This document shows, piece by piece, positions 17,421 to 26,122 of a stretch of 64,000 nucleotides of DNA. The notes below the pieces were generated by a model. It searched no databases, was not told the origin of the DNA, and was given only the letters and a program-made list of their open reading frames with translations. The stretch covers positions 1 to 64,000 of the forward strand of contig CAVQYC010000005.1 in the NCBI GenBank assembly GCA_963717985.1, read 5' to 3'. Source of the DNA: BOG-1155 sp963717985 (GTDB lineage Bacteria; Desulfobacterota; Syntrophorhabdia; Syntrophorhabdales; WCHB1-27). The position numbers were made by a program, and so were the translations under genes. Positions within the stretch are counted from its first letter, which is position 1. Each line of letters starts with the position of its first letter.

Positions 17421-19736
17421 ATGGGAGAATACGCAGTTATTGGAAAACGGGTCCCGAGGATTGATGCAAAAGAAAAGGTGATGGGTCAGGCGAAATATGC
17501 CGCCGACTATTCCCTGCCCGACATGTTATGGTGCAAGGTGGCAAGGGCGCCCTTCGCACACGCACGTATACTCAACATAGACACGAGTCGTGCCGAGAGA
17601 CTCCCCGGCGTGAAAGCCGTGATAACGGGGAAAGATTTCGGTGGATGGACATGGGGCTTCATGGCCACCACCCGAGATGAACCACCGCTTGCGGTCGACA
17701 AGGTGCGTTACATGTATGAGGGAGTGGCAGGTGTTGCAGCCATAGACGAGGAAACAGCCGAAGAGGCATGCCAGCTGATAAAAGTGGACTACGAGGAGCT
17801 TCCCGCAGTGTTTGATCCCGACGATGCCATGAGGGAAGGCGCACCGGTGATTCACGACTACCGACCCAACAACGTGAGCGTTGAATACCACTGGAATTTC
17901 GGAGACGTGGAGAAGGCTTTTGCGGAATCCTTTCTGGTCCGGGAGGATCGGTTTGAAACGGGAAGGGTAATAACGGGATTCCTGGAGCCCCCTGCTTCTC
18001 TCGCCCATTACGATCCGTCCGGATATATCACCGTGTGGGCCGCCAAGCAGAGCCCCTACTTCCACTATCGCCATCTCGCCGGCTGCTTCAACCTCCCCTT
18101 AAGCAGGATCAGGGTGATCCAGCCCTATATTGGCGGCGGATTCGGCGGCACGAAAAATGATTCCGTGGCAGGGGATTTTTGCGCGGTCATGCTTTCGAAG
18201 AAGACGGGCAAACCCGTTAAGTTCGTTTACACAATGGAGGAAGTACTGACGACCTGCCGCAGACGTCATAACATGACCATCTATAACAAGGTGGGTATGA
18301 CGAAGGACGGGATTCTCACCGCCGTGCATACTCGTGCAATCGCTCACGGTGGTGCCTACACTGCCATCGGTCCCCTTACCATGTTTCTCACGGGCTATGG
18401 CAGCCCGGTCCCCTACAAATTCTCCAACTATAAATACGACGGCTTACGGGTCTTTACAAATAACCCCGTGTCCGCTGCCATGCGAGGTCACGGCTTTACT
18501 CATACCCGCTTTGCCATAGATACTCAAATGTCGATGATGGCTGAGGAACTCGGGATCGACCCGGTAGAAATCAAGATGCGCAACGCCATAGATAATCCCA
18601 CGCGTGGCGAAATATATCAGGCCATCAATGGCTTTAAAATAAAGACTTGCGGCATTAAGGAGGCCCTGAAGAAGGTGACAGAGGATCCGATCTGGGCGAA
18701 CAAAAAGAACATGCCGCAACAGGAAGGCCCCGTCTCGTATGGAGTGGGACTCTCGGGCACTGCCTACCACGGAGGTGCAAGACAGATGGGCCACCAGTCA
18801 TGCGCGGCAGTCGTCAGGATTTGCGAGGATGGCACCGTCAACCTGCTCACCGGAGCAACTGATTGCGGTCAGGGCTCTGATACGGTACTTGCCATGATGG
18901 CAGCGGAGGAACTGGGTGTGAGATATGAGGATATTTCACTGAAGCGTGTTGACACTGCCTATACCCCGGTGGACCCCGGAAGCTACGGCAGCCGGGTTAC
19001 CCTGCTCGCAGGTCAGGCAACCCAGCACGCAGCCCGTGACGCCAAAAAACAGCTTCTTGAGGCGGGAGCGAAGGCATGGAAAGTGACGCCTGAAGAACTC
19101 GAGATCAAGAACGGCTTCATGTTCCTGAAAGCAAATACCGAGAAAAGGATGACTTTTGAAAAGTTATCTAAAATAGCCTGTTATGAGGGCGCCGGCGCGG
19201 TAATCCTGGGCCGCGGTCATTCGGACTATGGAGTTGACGAGCCTTTGGATTTCAGTAACGGCACCGGAGAGGGAGGCATAAACTTCAGCTTTACCGCCCA
19301 GACTGTTCGCCTCGCGGTTGACATGGAGACGGGAAAAATCGATGTCAAAGACTTTGTCATCGCCCACGATGGTGGATTCCCCCTCCATCCTATGAGCGTA
19401 GAGGGCCAGATTGAAGGTGGAGCCGTTCAAGGGCTCGGGCAGGCGATTTATGAAGGTTTCATCATGGATAAGGGCAAGACCTACAACAGCACTCTCCTCG
19501 ACTATAAAATGCCTCGCTCCACCGACGCACCGGATATCAAGGTCATGAACGTCATCACTAACGATCCTGATGGTCCTTATGGAGCCAAGGAAGTTTCCGA
19601 GGGAAGCCATGTAAGTGCCCCACCGGCGGTGATCGACGCCCTTCACGCTGCGACGGGTGTATGGTTCAAGGAGCTGCCGGTCACACCGGAAAAGATCATT
19701 AAGGCCTTAAAAGAAAAAGGGACATGGATGAAATAA
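17421..19736 (+). CDS. Molybdenum hydroxylase, catalytic molybdopterin subunit (CoxL/HcrA type)
   Basis: 771 residues. Recognisable elements are the N-terminal GKRVPRIDAKEKVMGQAKYAAD, the cofactor loop YIGGGFGGTKND, the MRGHGFTHTRF segment, GATDCGQGSDTV and the C-terminal GPYGAKEVSEGSHV, whose Glu is the expected active-site base. MRGHG resembles 4-hydroxybenzoyl-CoA reductase rather than xanthine dehydrogenase, but the FAD partner lacks the HCBR insert, so the substrate is open: an aromatic or heterocyclic acid or its CoA ester. The start is set at the ATG at 17421, four bases after the previous stop. Confidence 0.87.
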   Translation: MGEYAVIGKRVPRIDAKEKVMGQAKYAADYSLPDMLWCKVARAPFAHARILNIDTSRAERLPGVKAVITGKDFGGWTWGFMATTRDEPPLAVDKVRYMYEGVAGVAAIDEETAEEACQLIKVDYEELPAVFDPDDAMREGAPVIHDYRPNNVSVEYHWNFGDVEKAFAESFLVREDRFETGRVITGFLEPPASLAHYDPSGYITVWAAKQSPYFHYRHLAGCFNLPLSRIRVIQPYIGGGFGGTKNDSVAGDFCAVMLSKKTGKPVKFVYTMEEVLTTCRRRHNMTIYNKVGMTKDGILTAVHTRAIAHGGAYTAIGPLTMFLTGYGSPVPYKFSNYKYDGLRVFTNNPVSAAMRGHGFTHTRFAIDTQMSMMAEELGIDPVEIKMRNAIDNPTRGEIYQAINGFKIKTCGIKEALKKVTEDPIWANKKNMPQQEGPVSYGVGLSGTAYHGGARQMGHQSCAAVVRICEDGTVNLLTGATDCGQGSDTVLAMMAAEELGVRYEDISLKRVDTAYTPVDPGSYGSRVTLLAGQATQHAARDAKKQLLEAGAKAWKVTPEELEIKNGFMFLKANTEKRMTFEKLSKIACYEGAGAVILGRGHSDYGVDEPLDFSNGTGEGGINFSFTAQTVRLAVDMETGKIDVKDFVIAHDGGFPLHPMSVEGQIEGGAVQGLGQAIYEGFIMDKGKTYNSTLLDYKMPRSTDAPDIKVMNVITNDPDGPYGAKEVSEGSHVSAPPAVIDALHAATGVWFKELPVTPEKIIKALKEKGTWMK

Positions 19737-19746
19737 AAGGCGGCCG

Positions 19747-19776
19747 GAGCTGAGGTTTCGTTACAAACCGCAGCTC
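19747..19776 (+). other. RNA hairpin between hydroxylase operon and acyl-CoA synthetase
   Basis: GAGCTG-a-GGTTT, six-base loop, AAACC-g-CAGCTC: an 11-bp stem with one internal A/G mismatch. It has no T run, so it may stabilise the upstream message or act as a weak terminator. The remaining ~110 bases before the next gene contain a shorter inverted repeat (CGCTGG and CCAGCG) and nothing else I recognise. Confidence 0.45.
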
Positions 19777-19889
19777 TGGCAAATAGCGCTGGCTGTTTCG
19801 TAGGGAGTATAAGACGGCGCTACCAGCGAATCGGCAATCATGAATTGATATACCTGAGCACGACCGTTTACATGCGACGGGGGATATAA

Positions 19890-21485
19890 ATGACAACTGT
19901 GAAGCTCAACGAACTTCATCGCTACAGTATAGGCACCTATGCGGATCTCGTTTACAGAAATGCCTTGCTCCACTCCGACCGGGAAGCGTTCATCTATGGA
20001 CAGGGAAGAGTCACCTTTTCTGAATTCAACTCTTCTGTCAACAAACTTGTACATGCCCTTCAGTCGATGGGGCTTAACAAAGGCGACGGAATCGGCGTTT
20101 TATCCTGGAACTGTATCGAGTGTGCTGAAATAGTCGGGGCCGCCATGAAGGGTGGGTTTATCGTCTCGCCACTTAACCCGAGGCTCAGCACCGAGGAACT
20201 CCATTACATTATCAATTACTCGGAGGTGAAAACGCTTTTCGTGGGAAAAGAACTGACGGTTACCATCGACCAGTTGAGACCGGGCCTTCCCACTGTTCAG
20301 TACTACATCTCGCTTGAAGGGCGTGCGCCGGGCATGCGTGAATATGCCGAGCTGGTTCTGAATTCTTCTAAAGAAGAGCCGGACCTTCAGGTCCAAGAAG
20401 ACGATCCTTTTATCATTTTTTACACGAGCGGGACCACGGGCGTACCCCGAGGCGCAGTCTACACCCATCGCAGTAAGATGGAGGATACAAGGACCAAGGC
20501 TCTCCTTCTCGGTCTCCAACCCTACGATAAGCATGTGATGGTTATGCCTCTTTTCCATATCGGCGGTTGGTCATATTTCTGGACCTTCTTCTGTGTGGGG
20601 GCGAGCAATGTGATTATGGCCCAGAGATCTTACGATCCGGCGGCGACGCTAAAGACACTGCAGGACGAGAAAGCCACGGATATTCATATTGTACCGACTC
20701 ACCTCGTCAGCATGCTTGGCCTCGCAGATACTACCGCATACGACCTGAGCAGTGTGAAACGAATCTATTATGCGGCTTCCCCCATGCCCTTTGAATTGCT
20801 GAAGAAAGGGATTGAGAGATTCGGGCCGATCTTTGCCCAGGGATACGGCCAGACGGAGTCCGGGCCGGACATAACGATTCTCCCCAAAGAATTTCACCGG
20901 GTGCTTGACAAATCGCCGGAAGAACAGAAGGTGCTTTCATCCTGCGGACAGCCCTGTCCCGGCGTCCACGTAAAGATCGTCGATGAAAGCCTTGGCGAGG
21001 TGCCGCCGAATACGGTGGGTGATATTGCCGTGAGAAGCAAGTCTCTTATGGAAGGTTACTGGCGTATGCCGGATGAGACAGCCAAAACCATCATGGACGG
21101 GTGGCTTTACACTGGGGACATGGGCTACTACGACGAAAAAGGCTTCATTTACATCGTCGATAGGAAGAAAGACATGATTATTACGGGCGGAGAGAATGTT
21201 TATCCCCGGGAGGTAGAAGAGGTCCTTTACCGTCACCCGACCGTCTTGGAATGCGCGGTCATCGGCGTCCCCGACGAGAAATGGGTGGAACGAGTGCATG
21301 CGCTGATAGTGTTAAGAGAAGGGCAGGAAGGCGCCTCAGACGGGATTATCGCGTTTTGCAGGCGACACCTCGCCGGGTACAAAACGCCAAGGTCCGTAGA
21401 ATTCGTTGACGCCCTGCCCAAGAGTCCTCAGGGAAAGATCCTCAAGAGGGAGCTGAAAGACAGATATCGGAAGGCACGCACATGA
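19890..21485 (+). CDS. AMP-forming acyl-CoA synthetase (class I adenylating enzyme)
   Basis: 531 residues with the full motif set: P-loop YTSGTTGVPRGAVYTH (about 178-193), GYGQTESG, DGWLYTGDMGYYDEKGF with the hinge DRKKDMIITGGENVYP, and C-terminal PKSPQGKILKREL with the catalytic Lys. It activates a carboxylic acid to its CoA thioester through an acyl-adenylate. Chain or ring specificity cannot be read from sequence. It sits between the hydroxylase and acyl-CoA dehydrogenase genes, suggesting that it activates the imported or hydroxylated acid of this pathway. Confidence 0.9.
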   Translation: MTTVKLNELHRYSIGTYADLVYRNALLHSDREAFIYGQGRVTFSEFNSSVNKLVHALQSMGLNKGDGIGVLSWNCIECAEIVGAAMKGGFIVSPLNPRLSTEELHYIINYSEVKTLFVGKELTVTIDQLRPGLPTVQYYISLEGRAPGMREYAELVLNSSKEEPDLQVQEDDPFIIFYTSGTTGVPRGAVYTHRSKMEDTRTKALLLGLQPYDKHVMVMPLFHIGGWSYFWTFFCVGASNVIMAQRSYDPAATLKTLQDEKATDIHIVPTHLVSMLGLADTTAYDLSSVKRIYYAASPMPFELLKKGIERFGPIFAQGYGQTESGPDITILPKEFHRVLDKSPEEQKVLSSCGQPCPGVHVKIVDESLGEVPPNTVGDIAVRSKSLMEGYWRMPDETAKTIMDGWLYTGDMGYYDEKGFIYIVDRKKDMIITGGENVYPREVEEVLYRHPTVLECAVIGVPDEKWVERVHALIVLREGQEGASDGIIAFCRRHLAGYKTPRSVEFVDALPKSPQGKILKRELKDRYRKART

Positions 21486-21509
21486 CGACGCGGGTTCCAG
21501 GAGAACAAC

Positions 21510-21788
21510 GTGAAAATCCACATAAAGACGGCGATTAGTATCCCAGAGATTCCAGCCGAGATGGAGATGGAGTCGGGTACATTACGTGACGTGCTCAACA
21601 GCTTGCTCGCGAATTCATATTTTGCCAAGGAGGTTGTGGATCAAAGGACAGAAGAACTCTCATTTGACGGGCTTTTCCAGATCCTTCTGAATAATGTCCA
21701 CTATCATAGTCTACCCGATGGTCTCGACACGGAGCTCCTTGATGGCGACACCCTGAGCCTGACCCTGATATTGTTGGGCGGCGGATAG
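21510..21788 (+). CDS. MoaD/ThiS-like beta-grasp sulfur carrier
   Basis: 92 residues, GTG start behind AGGAGA, ending in LSLTLILLGGG. The small size, the ELLDGDTLSLTLILLGG ending and the C-terminal di-glycine are those of MoaD/ThiS/ubiquitin-like sulfur carriers, which are adenylated and thiocarboxylated by an E1/MoeB enzyme. In a molybdenum hydroxylase cluster it could serve pterin synthesis or cofactor sulfuration. It is not a standard MoaD by sequence, so a pathway-specific sulfur donor is also possible. The E1 partner is not adjacent. Confidence 0.72.
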   Translation: MKIHIKTAISIPEIPAEMEMESGTLRDVLNSLLANSYFAKEVVDQRTEELSFDGLFQILLNNVHYHSLPDGLDTELLDGDTLSLTLILLGGG

Positions 21789-21819
21789 TGCCGCCACACT
21801 GAAAAGATAAGGAGGAAGC

Positions 21820-22968
21820 ATGCCATTATTTGAAGAGACTCAGGAATTAAAGGATTTCAGACAGGTATTCAAAAAATTCGTGGCCAGGGAGATTGCGCCG
21901 CACTATGAAGAGTGGGAGAATGCCAGGGCGGTTCCCCGCGAATTATGGAAGAAGATGGGCGGCCAGGGTTTCTTGTGCCAGTGGCTGCCGGAGAAGTACG
22001 GTGGCTTGGATCTCGACTTCAGGTACTCCGTGGTTGTTGGCGAAGAGCTGTGCAGAGGCGGAGGTTTTGCCGTAGGCGTGCCCCTTCACAGTGATGTTGC
22101 GACGCCTTACCTTTACTCCTACGGTACAGAGGAGCTAAAGGAAAGGCTTCTGCGAAAGACGACCACAGGCGAAGCCATTTGTGCCGTGGGTCTCACCGAG
22201 CCGAACGCCGGCTCCGATCTTGCCGCTATCCGCACCAAGGCAGTCCGCGACGGAGATTACTACGTAATCAACGGACAAAAAACCTTTATCACAAATGGCA
22301 CATTTGCGGACATTATCGTGACAGCGTGCAAGGTTGATACCGCAGATGGCGGGAAAGGCATCACCTTGATTGCCGTTGAAGCTGATAGTCCAGGTTTTCA
22401 TCGCGGTCGACGGCTCGAAAAAATGGGGCGCCACATGCAGGACACTGCAGAGCTCTTTTACGAAGACTGCCGTGTTCCCGTCGGCAATCTCCTGGGTGAA
22501 GAGGGAAAGGGCTTCAAATACATGATGGAGAAGCTCTGCAGGGAGAGGCTCGAGGTTTGCCTAAAGTGTATTACGATGGCCGAGGAGTGCTTCAAGGAAG
22601 GTCTTGAGTACGCGAAGGTCCGCGAGGCTTTCGGCAAGCGGATCGGCGACCACCAGGCGAACGGGTTCAAGCTGGCTCAAATGGCTACAGAGGTCGAAAT
22701 AGGCCGGACCTTCTTCAACACCCTTGTCGAAGAATTTGTGAGGGGTGAGGACATTACGATGAAGGTGTCTATGGCAAAGGCGTGGTTGGGCGAAATGCTC
22801 CAGAGGATTGCATACCAGGCCCTTCAGTTGCACGGCGGTTACGGCTATATGGAGGAATACCGGATCTGCCGTCTCTTTCGCGAGGTCCGTGCTTTGTCGA
22901 TCTTCGCCGGAACAACAGAGATTATGAATGTGATAATTGCCAGGAAACTGGGGCTAAAGGGGATGTGA
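21820..22968 (+). CDS. Acyl-CoA dehydrogenase
   Basis: 382 residues, full length. Family motifs: VGLTEPNAGSDLAAIRTKA (FAD site), YVINGQKTFITNG, REAFGKRIGDHQANGFKLA and QLHGGYGYMEEYRICRLFREVRALSIFAGTTEIM. In the medium-chain group the catalytic base is the Glu of YEGT; here that site is Ala363 (IFAGT). The helix-G position used by isovaleryl- and long-chain-type enzymes has Glu242 in RERLEVCL, so the base is likely there. It would introduce an alpha-beta double bond into an acyl-CoA, probably branched or cyclic. Shine-Dalgarno AAGGAGG. Confidence 0.88.
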   Translation: MPLFEETQELKDFRQVFKKFVAREIAPHYEEWENARAVPRELWKKMGGQGFLCQWLPEKYGGLDLDFRYSVVVGEELCRGGGFAVGVPLHSDVATPYLYSYGTEELKERLLRKTTTGEAICAVGLTEPNAGSDLAAIRTKAVRDGDYYVINGQKTFITNGTFADIIVTACKVDTADGGKGITLIAVEADSPGFHRGRRLEKMGRHMQDTAELFYEDCRVPVGNLLGEEGKGFKYMMEKLCRERLEVCLKCITMAEECFKEGLEYAKVREAFGKRIGDHQANGFKLAQMATEVEIGRTFFNTLVEEFVRGEDITMKVSMAKAWLGEMLQRIAYQALQLHGGYGYMEEYRICRLFREVRALSIFAGTTEIMNVIIARKLGLKGM

Positions 22969-23094
22969 GAGGAGATCGTGAGGCAGAACGGGAAGGTTCT
23001 TTCGATTTAGACCTATGGAGACACAACATTCACCTGGGGAATTTTAACATTCGGTAGATAAGGGCACAACAGAACGTAAAAAGGGGAGGGAGTC

Positions 23095-24123
23095 ATGAAA
23101 AGATCGGTTGTTGTCGGGATTCTTGCCGCAGCTGTATTCTGTTTTTTGCTGGCCGTCTCTACCCATGTGTATGCCACAGAAAAGGTGATAACGATCAAGG
23201 TGGCAAACTGGTTTCCCATCACAACTAAACAGAGTATTCTTCTGGATGAGTGGTGCAAGGAGCTGGAGAAGAAAACCGCCGGCAAGGTAAAGGTCAACTA
23301 TTATCCGGGGGGAACGCTGGTACCTGCCGCCCAAAGCTATGACGCGGTGACAAAGGGCATTTCGGATGTGGGTAGTCATGTGCTCGGCTACACGCCGGGA
23401 AGGTTCCCCCTGACCGAAGTGATAGACCTGCCTCACGGCTATCCGAACAACACGGTGCCCACCTACCTGGAAAATGCATTTTACGCCAAGTTCAAGCCGA
23501 AGGAATTCGAGCAGGTGAAGGTCCTCTGGTTTCATTCGCAGGGCCCGGGGATGATCCATACGAAGTCCGTGCCCATCACGAAGCTGGAAGACCTGAAGGG
23601 GCTCAAGATGAGGACATACGGCTCCAACGCAAAATTGATGGCGTTGTTGGGCGGTGTGCCTGTCGCAATGCCAATGCCCGACGTCTACGATGCCCTGTCG
23701 AGAGGGGTGGTGGATGGGCTCATGAGTTCCTACGAGGCGCTGGAAGGCTTCAGAACCGGCGAGCAGATAAAGTATACGACGGAGAACTTCGGCACCTCCT
23801 ATACGGCCTGCTTCGTCGTGGCGATGAACAAGGACAAATGGAACTCCCTTCCGCCGGACGTCCAAAAAGTGGTAGACGAGATGAGCAAAGAGTACATCGA
23901 CAAGTACGCCGCCATGTGGGATGAGATCGAGAAGAGCGGCAAGGAGTACATGGTAAAGCGAGGCGATAAGTTCACCACACTTTCGAAAGCGGAAGAGGCC
24001 AGGTGGATCCAGAGGGCACAGCCCCTGTTCGACGATTATGTCAAGAGAATGAAGGATAAGGGCCTGCCGGGCGCTGAAGCCCTGAAGTTCGTCCGTGATT
24101 ACCTGAAACCTTATAAGAAGTGA
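23095..24123 (+). CDS. TRAP transporter solute-binding protein (DctP family)
   Basis: 342 residues with an N-terminal signal peptide (cleavage likely after HVYA, near residue 27). DctP features include the PGGTLVPAAQSYDAVTKGISDVG segment, the conserved Arg of KMRTYG that binds the substrate carboxylate, and GVVDGLMSSYEAL. It delivers an organic acid to the DctQM permease in the inner membrane. The order P-Q-M with overlapping Q and M is a normal TRAP operon. The ligand is probably the acid degraded by the neighbouring enzymes. Confidence 0.88.
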   Translation: MKRSVVVGILAAAVFCFLLAVSTHVYATEKVITIKVANWFPITTKQSILLDEWCKELEKKTAGKVKVNYYPGGTLVPAAQSYDAVTKGISDVGSHVLGYTPGRFPLTEVIDLPHGYPNNTVPTYLENAFYAKFKPKEFEQVKVLWFHSQGPGMIHTKSVPITKLEDLKGLKMRTYGSNAKLMALLGGVPVAMPMPDVYDALSRGVVDGLMSSYEALEGFRTGEQIKYTTENFGTSYTACFVVAMNKDKWNSLPPDVQKVVDEMSKEYIDKYAAMWDEIEKSGKEYMVKRGDKFTTLSKAEEARWIQRAQPLFDDYVKRMKDKGLPGAEALKFVRDYLKPYKK

Positions 24124-24146
24124 GCGGAGCATCGGGAGATAAGACG

Positions 24147-24632
24147 ATGCAAGGGCTAAACAAAGGAATCTATAAAGTGGCAGCGGTAATGGACGTGCTG
24201 GGGGGCGTCGTGCTCACCTTGATGATGCTCATCACGGTGACGGACGTCATCCTGCGCTTTTTCGGGAGGCCGATCACCGGCACTTATGAGCTCGTTTTCC
24301 TGGGAGGGGCCGTGGTGGTAGGATGCGCAATTCCTATGACCTCCTGGGAAGGCGGCCATGTGAACGTCGATTTGCTCTTGGAATGCCTCACGGGGGTAAC
24401 CCGGAAGGTGACCCTGGTCTTCACGAGACTGTGCGGCATAGTCTTCTTTTTCTTCCTCGGCTGGAACCTTTTCGCCCAGGGGCTCGATCTGTACGTGAGG
24501 CACGAGGTCTCTCTCACGCTCCACGTGCCCTACTATCCCGTGGCGTATATTCTGGGCGTATGCGCCTTCGTCGAGTGTCTCGTGCTACTGTCCGACCTTG
24601 TCAGGGCCGTCCAGGGGGTGAGCCATGAGTGA
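24147..24632 (+). CDS. TRAP transporter small permease (DctQ family)
   Basis: 161 residues, four predicted membrane segments, with the DctQ pattern of VTDVILRFFGRPITGTYELVFLGGAVVVG. The ATG at 24147 with GGGAG upstream is preferred; a GTG at 24120 that overlaps the dctP stop would add nine residues. The stop overlaps the start of the large permease by 8 bases. Confidence 0.85.
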   Translation: MQGLNKGIYKVAAVMDVLGGVVLTLMMLITVTDVILRFFGRPITGTYELVFLGGAVVVGCAIPMTSWEGGHVNVDLLLECLTGVTRKVTLVFTRLCGIVFFFFLGWNLFAQGLDLYVRHEVSLTLHVPYYPVAYILGVCAFVECLVLLSDLVRAVQGVSHE

Positions 24633-25926
24633 GGCCGCGATCGGATGTATCTTTCTTTTGGCGCTGTTAGCCTTCTTTATGACCGGCATCGAGCTTGCCT
24701 TCGCCATGGGTATCATCGGCGTGGCGGGGTTTGCGTACCTGGTGGATGTGAAGGCAGCCATGGGCCTTATGGCAAACGATTTTTTCGATGCCCTCGCGTC
24801 GTACGGATTGACGGTCATCCCGCTCTTCATCCTCATGGGACAGATCGCATTCAACGCGGGCATCGCTAAGCGGCTTTACGACTGTGCCCACAAGTTCCTC
24901 GGACACGTTCCGGGGGGCCTGGCCATAGCCACGGTTGCCGGGGCAACTGCGTTTAAGGCGATATGCGGGTCCGTTGCCGCCACGGCGGCCACCTTCGCGA
25001 GCGTCGCCGTCCCTGAGATGACAAAATACGGATATTCAAAGAAGCTGTCCACCGGCATCGTTGCTACGGTAGGGACCCTGGGCGTGCTCATACCGCCCAG
25101 CGTGGTGCTCATCATTTTCGGTATTATCACCCAGCTCTCCATAGGCAGGCTCTTCCTGGCGGGCCTTATCCCGGGGCTCCTCATCGCCTTCTTTTTTGTG
25201 GTGGTTATTCTCGGCTGGTGCAGGATAAACCCGGAACTGGGTCCCAAGAGCGAAAAATTCCCTTGGAGCGCCCGGGTGAAGACGCTTCCCGAGATCATCT
25301 GGCCCATCGTGATCTTCTTTGTGATCATTATCGGCCTTATGAAGGGGATATTCACCCCCACGGAAGCAGGCAGCATAGGCGCCTTCGCAGTGCTCCTTCT
25401 GTGCTTCTTCAAGAAAAACATCAACTTCAGCGGCTACGTAAAGTCCGTGAGGGAAGCCCTGAGAACGGCTTGTATGGTATTGTTGTTGATTGCGACGTCG
25501 AACATGCTCGGTCACTTTATCGCAGTGACGAATATCCCGAATGCCCTGGGTGACTGGGTGCTGGGCCTCAAAATGCCGGCGGTGTTCATCATGATCCTGA
25601 TCTTCCTCATCTATCTTCTGGGGGGGTCGTTCATCGATGACCTTGCCTTCATGATCCTCGCCACGCCGATCTTCTTCCCCATCATGACGAAACTGGGGTA
25701 CGACCCGCTTTTGATCGGGATCCTGGTGGCGCTTACCATATGCATCGGCTCCGTCATTCCTCCTGTTGCCATCTGTGTCTTCGTGGTGAAGAACATCACC
25801 AAGGTACCGATGGGTGTTATTTATAGCGGGGTATACCCATTCTTGATTTCTCTCGTTGTCGTGGTGATCCTCGCTTTTATATTCCCCCAGATTGTGCTGT
25901 GGCTGCCAAATGCGCTGATGCCGTAA
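24625..25926 (+). CDS. TRAP transporter large permease (DctM family)
   Basis: 433 residues, about twelve membrane segments, with DctM signatures FILMGQIAFNAGIAKRLYD, GSVAATAATFASVAVPEM and GVLIPPSVVLIIFGIITQ. It uses a sodium or proton gradient to import the acid presented by the binding protein. Last gene of the TRAP operon. After it come ~200 bases with only a very short open frame and a hairpin. Confidence 0.9.
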   Translation: MSEAAIGCIFLLALLAFFMTGIELAFAMGIIGVAGFAYLVDVKAAMGLMANDFFDALASYGLTVIPLFILMGQIAFNAGIAKRLYDCAHKFLGHVPGGLAIATVAGATAFKAICGSVAATAATFASVAVPEMTKYGYSKKLSTGIVATVGTLGVLIPPSVVLIIFGIITQLSIGRLFLAGLIPGLLIAFFFVVVILGWCRINPELGPKSEKFPWSARVKTLPEIIWPIVIFFVIIIGLMKGIFTPTEAGSIGAFAVLLLCFFKKNINFSGYVKSVREALRTACMVLLLIATSNMLGHFIAVTNIPNALGDWVLGLKMPAVFIMILIFLIYLLGGSFIDDLAFMILATPIFFPIMTKLGYDPLLIGILVALTICIGSVIPPVAICVFVVKNITKVPMGVIYSGVYPFLISLVVVVILAFIFPQIVLWLPNALMP

Positions 25927-25937
25927 GGCATAATATA

Positions 25938-26036
25938 ATGTCATTGCCCGAAGAGACGGCCCTGAAGCCGGGAAACGGCTGGGGCGATCATGGGATGTGG
26001 GGGTTCACGGAAGACGAATTGGAGGCTATATCGTAG
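25938..26036 (+). CDS. Possible 32-residue peptide or gene remnant
   Basis: ATG at 25938, eleven bases after the dctM stop, stop at 26034. The peptide contains GNGWGDHGMWGFTEDELEAI, which looks like protein sequence rather than random translation, but there is no good ribosome site. It may be a small unknown protein or the end of a lost gene. Confidence 0.25.
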   Translation: MSLPEETALKPGNGWGDHGMWGFTEDELEAIS

Positions 26037-26078
26037 GGTTCAAGTAATCATGATGTCATGAGGGCAGACCGGCCTTAA

Positions 26079-26097
26079 ACGCCGTCGATGACGGCGT
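26079..26097 (+). other. Perfect 8-bp hairpin upstream of the SMP-30 gene
   Basis: ACGCCGTC-GAT-GACGGCGT, no T run. It could be an operator or an RNA structure. It lies 26 bases before the next start codon. Confidence 0.4.
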
Positions 26098-26122
26098 AAT
26101 TCAGAGCGAAAAGGGGGAGATA

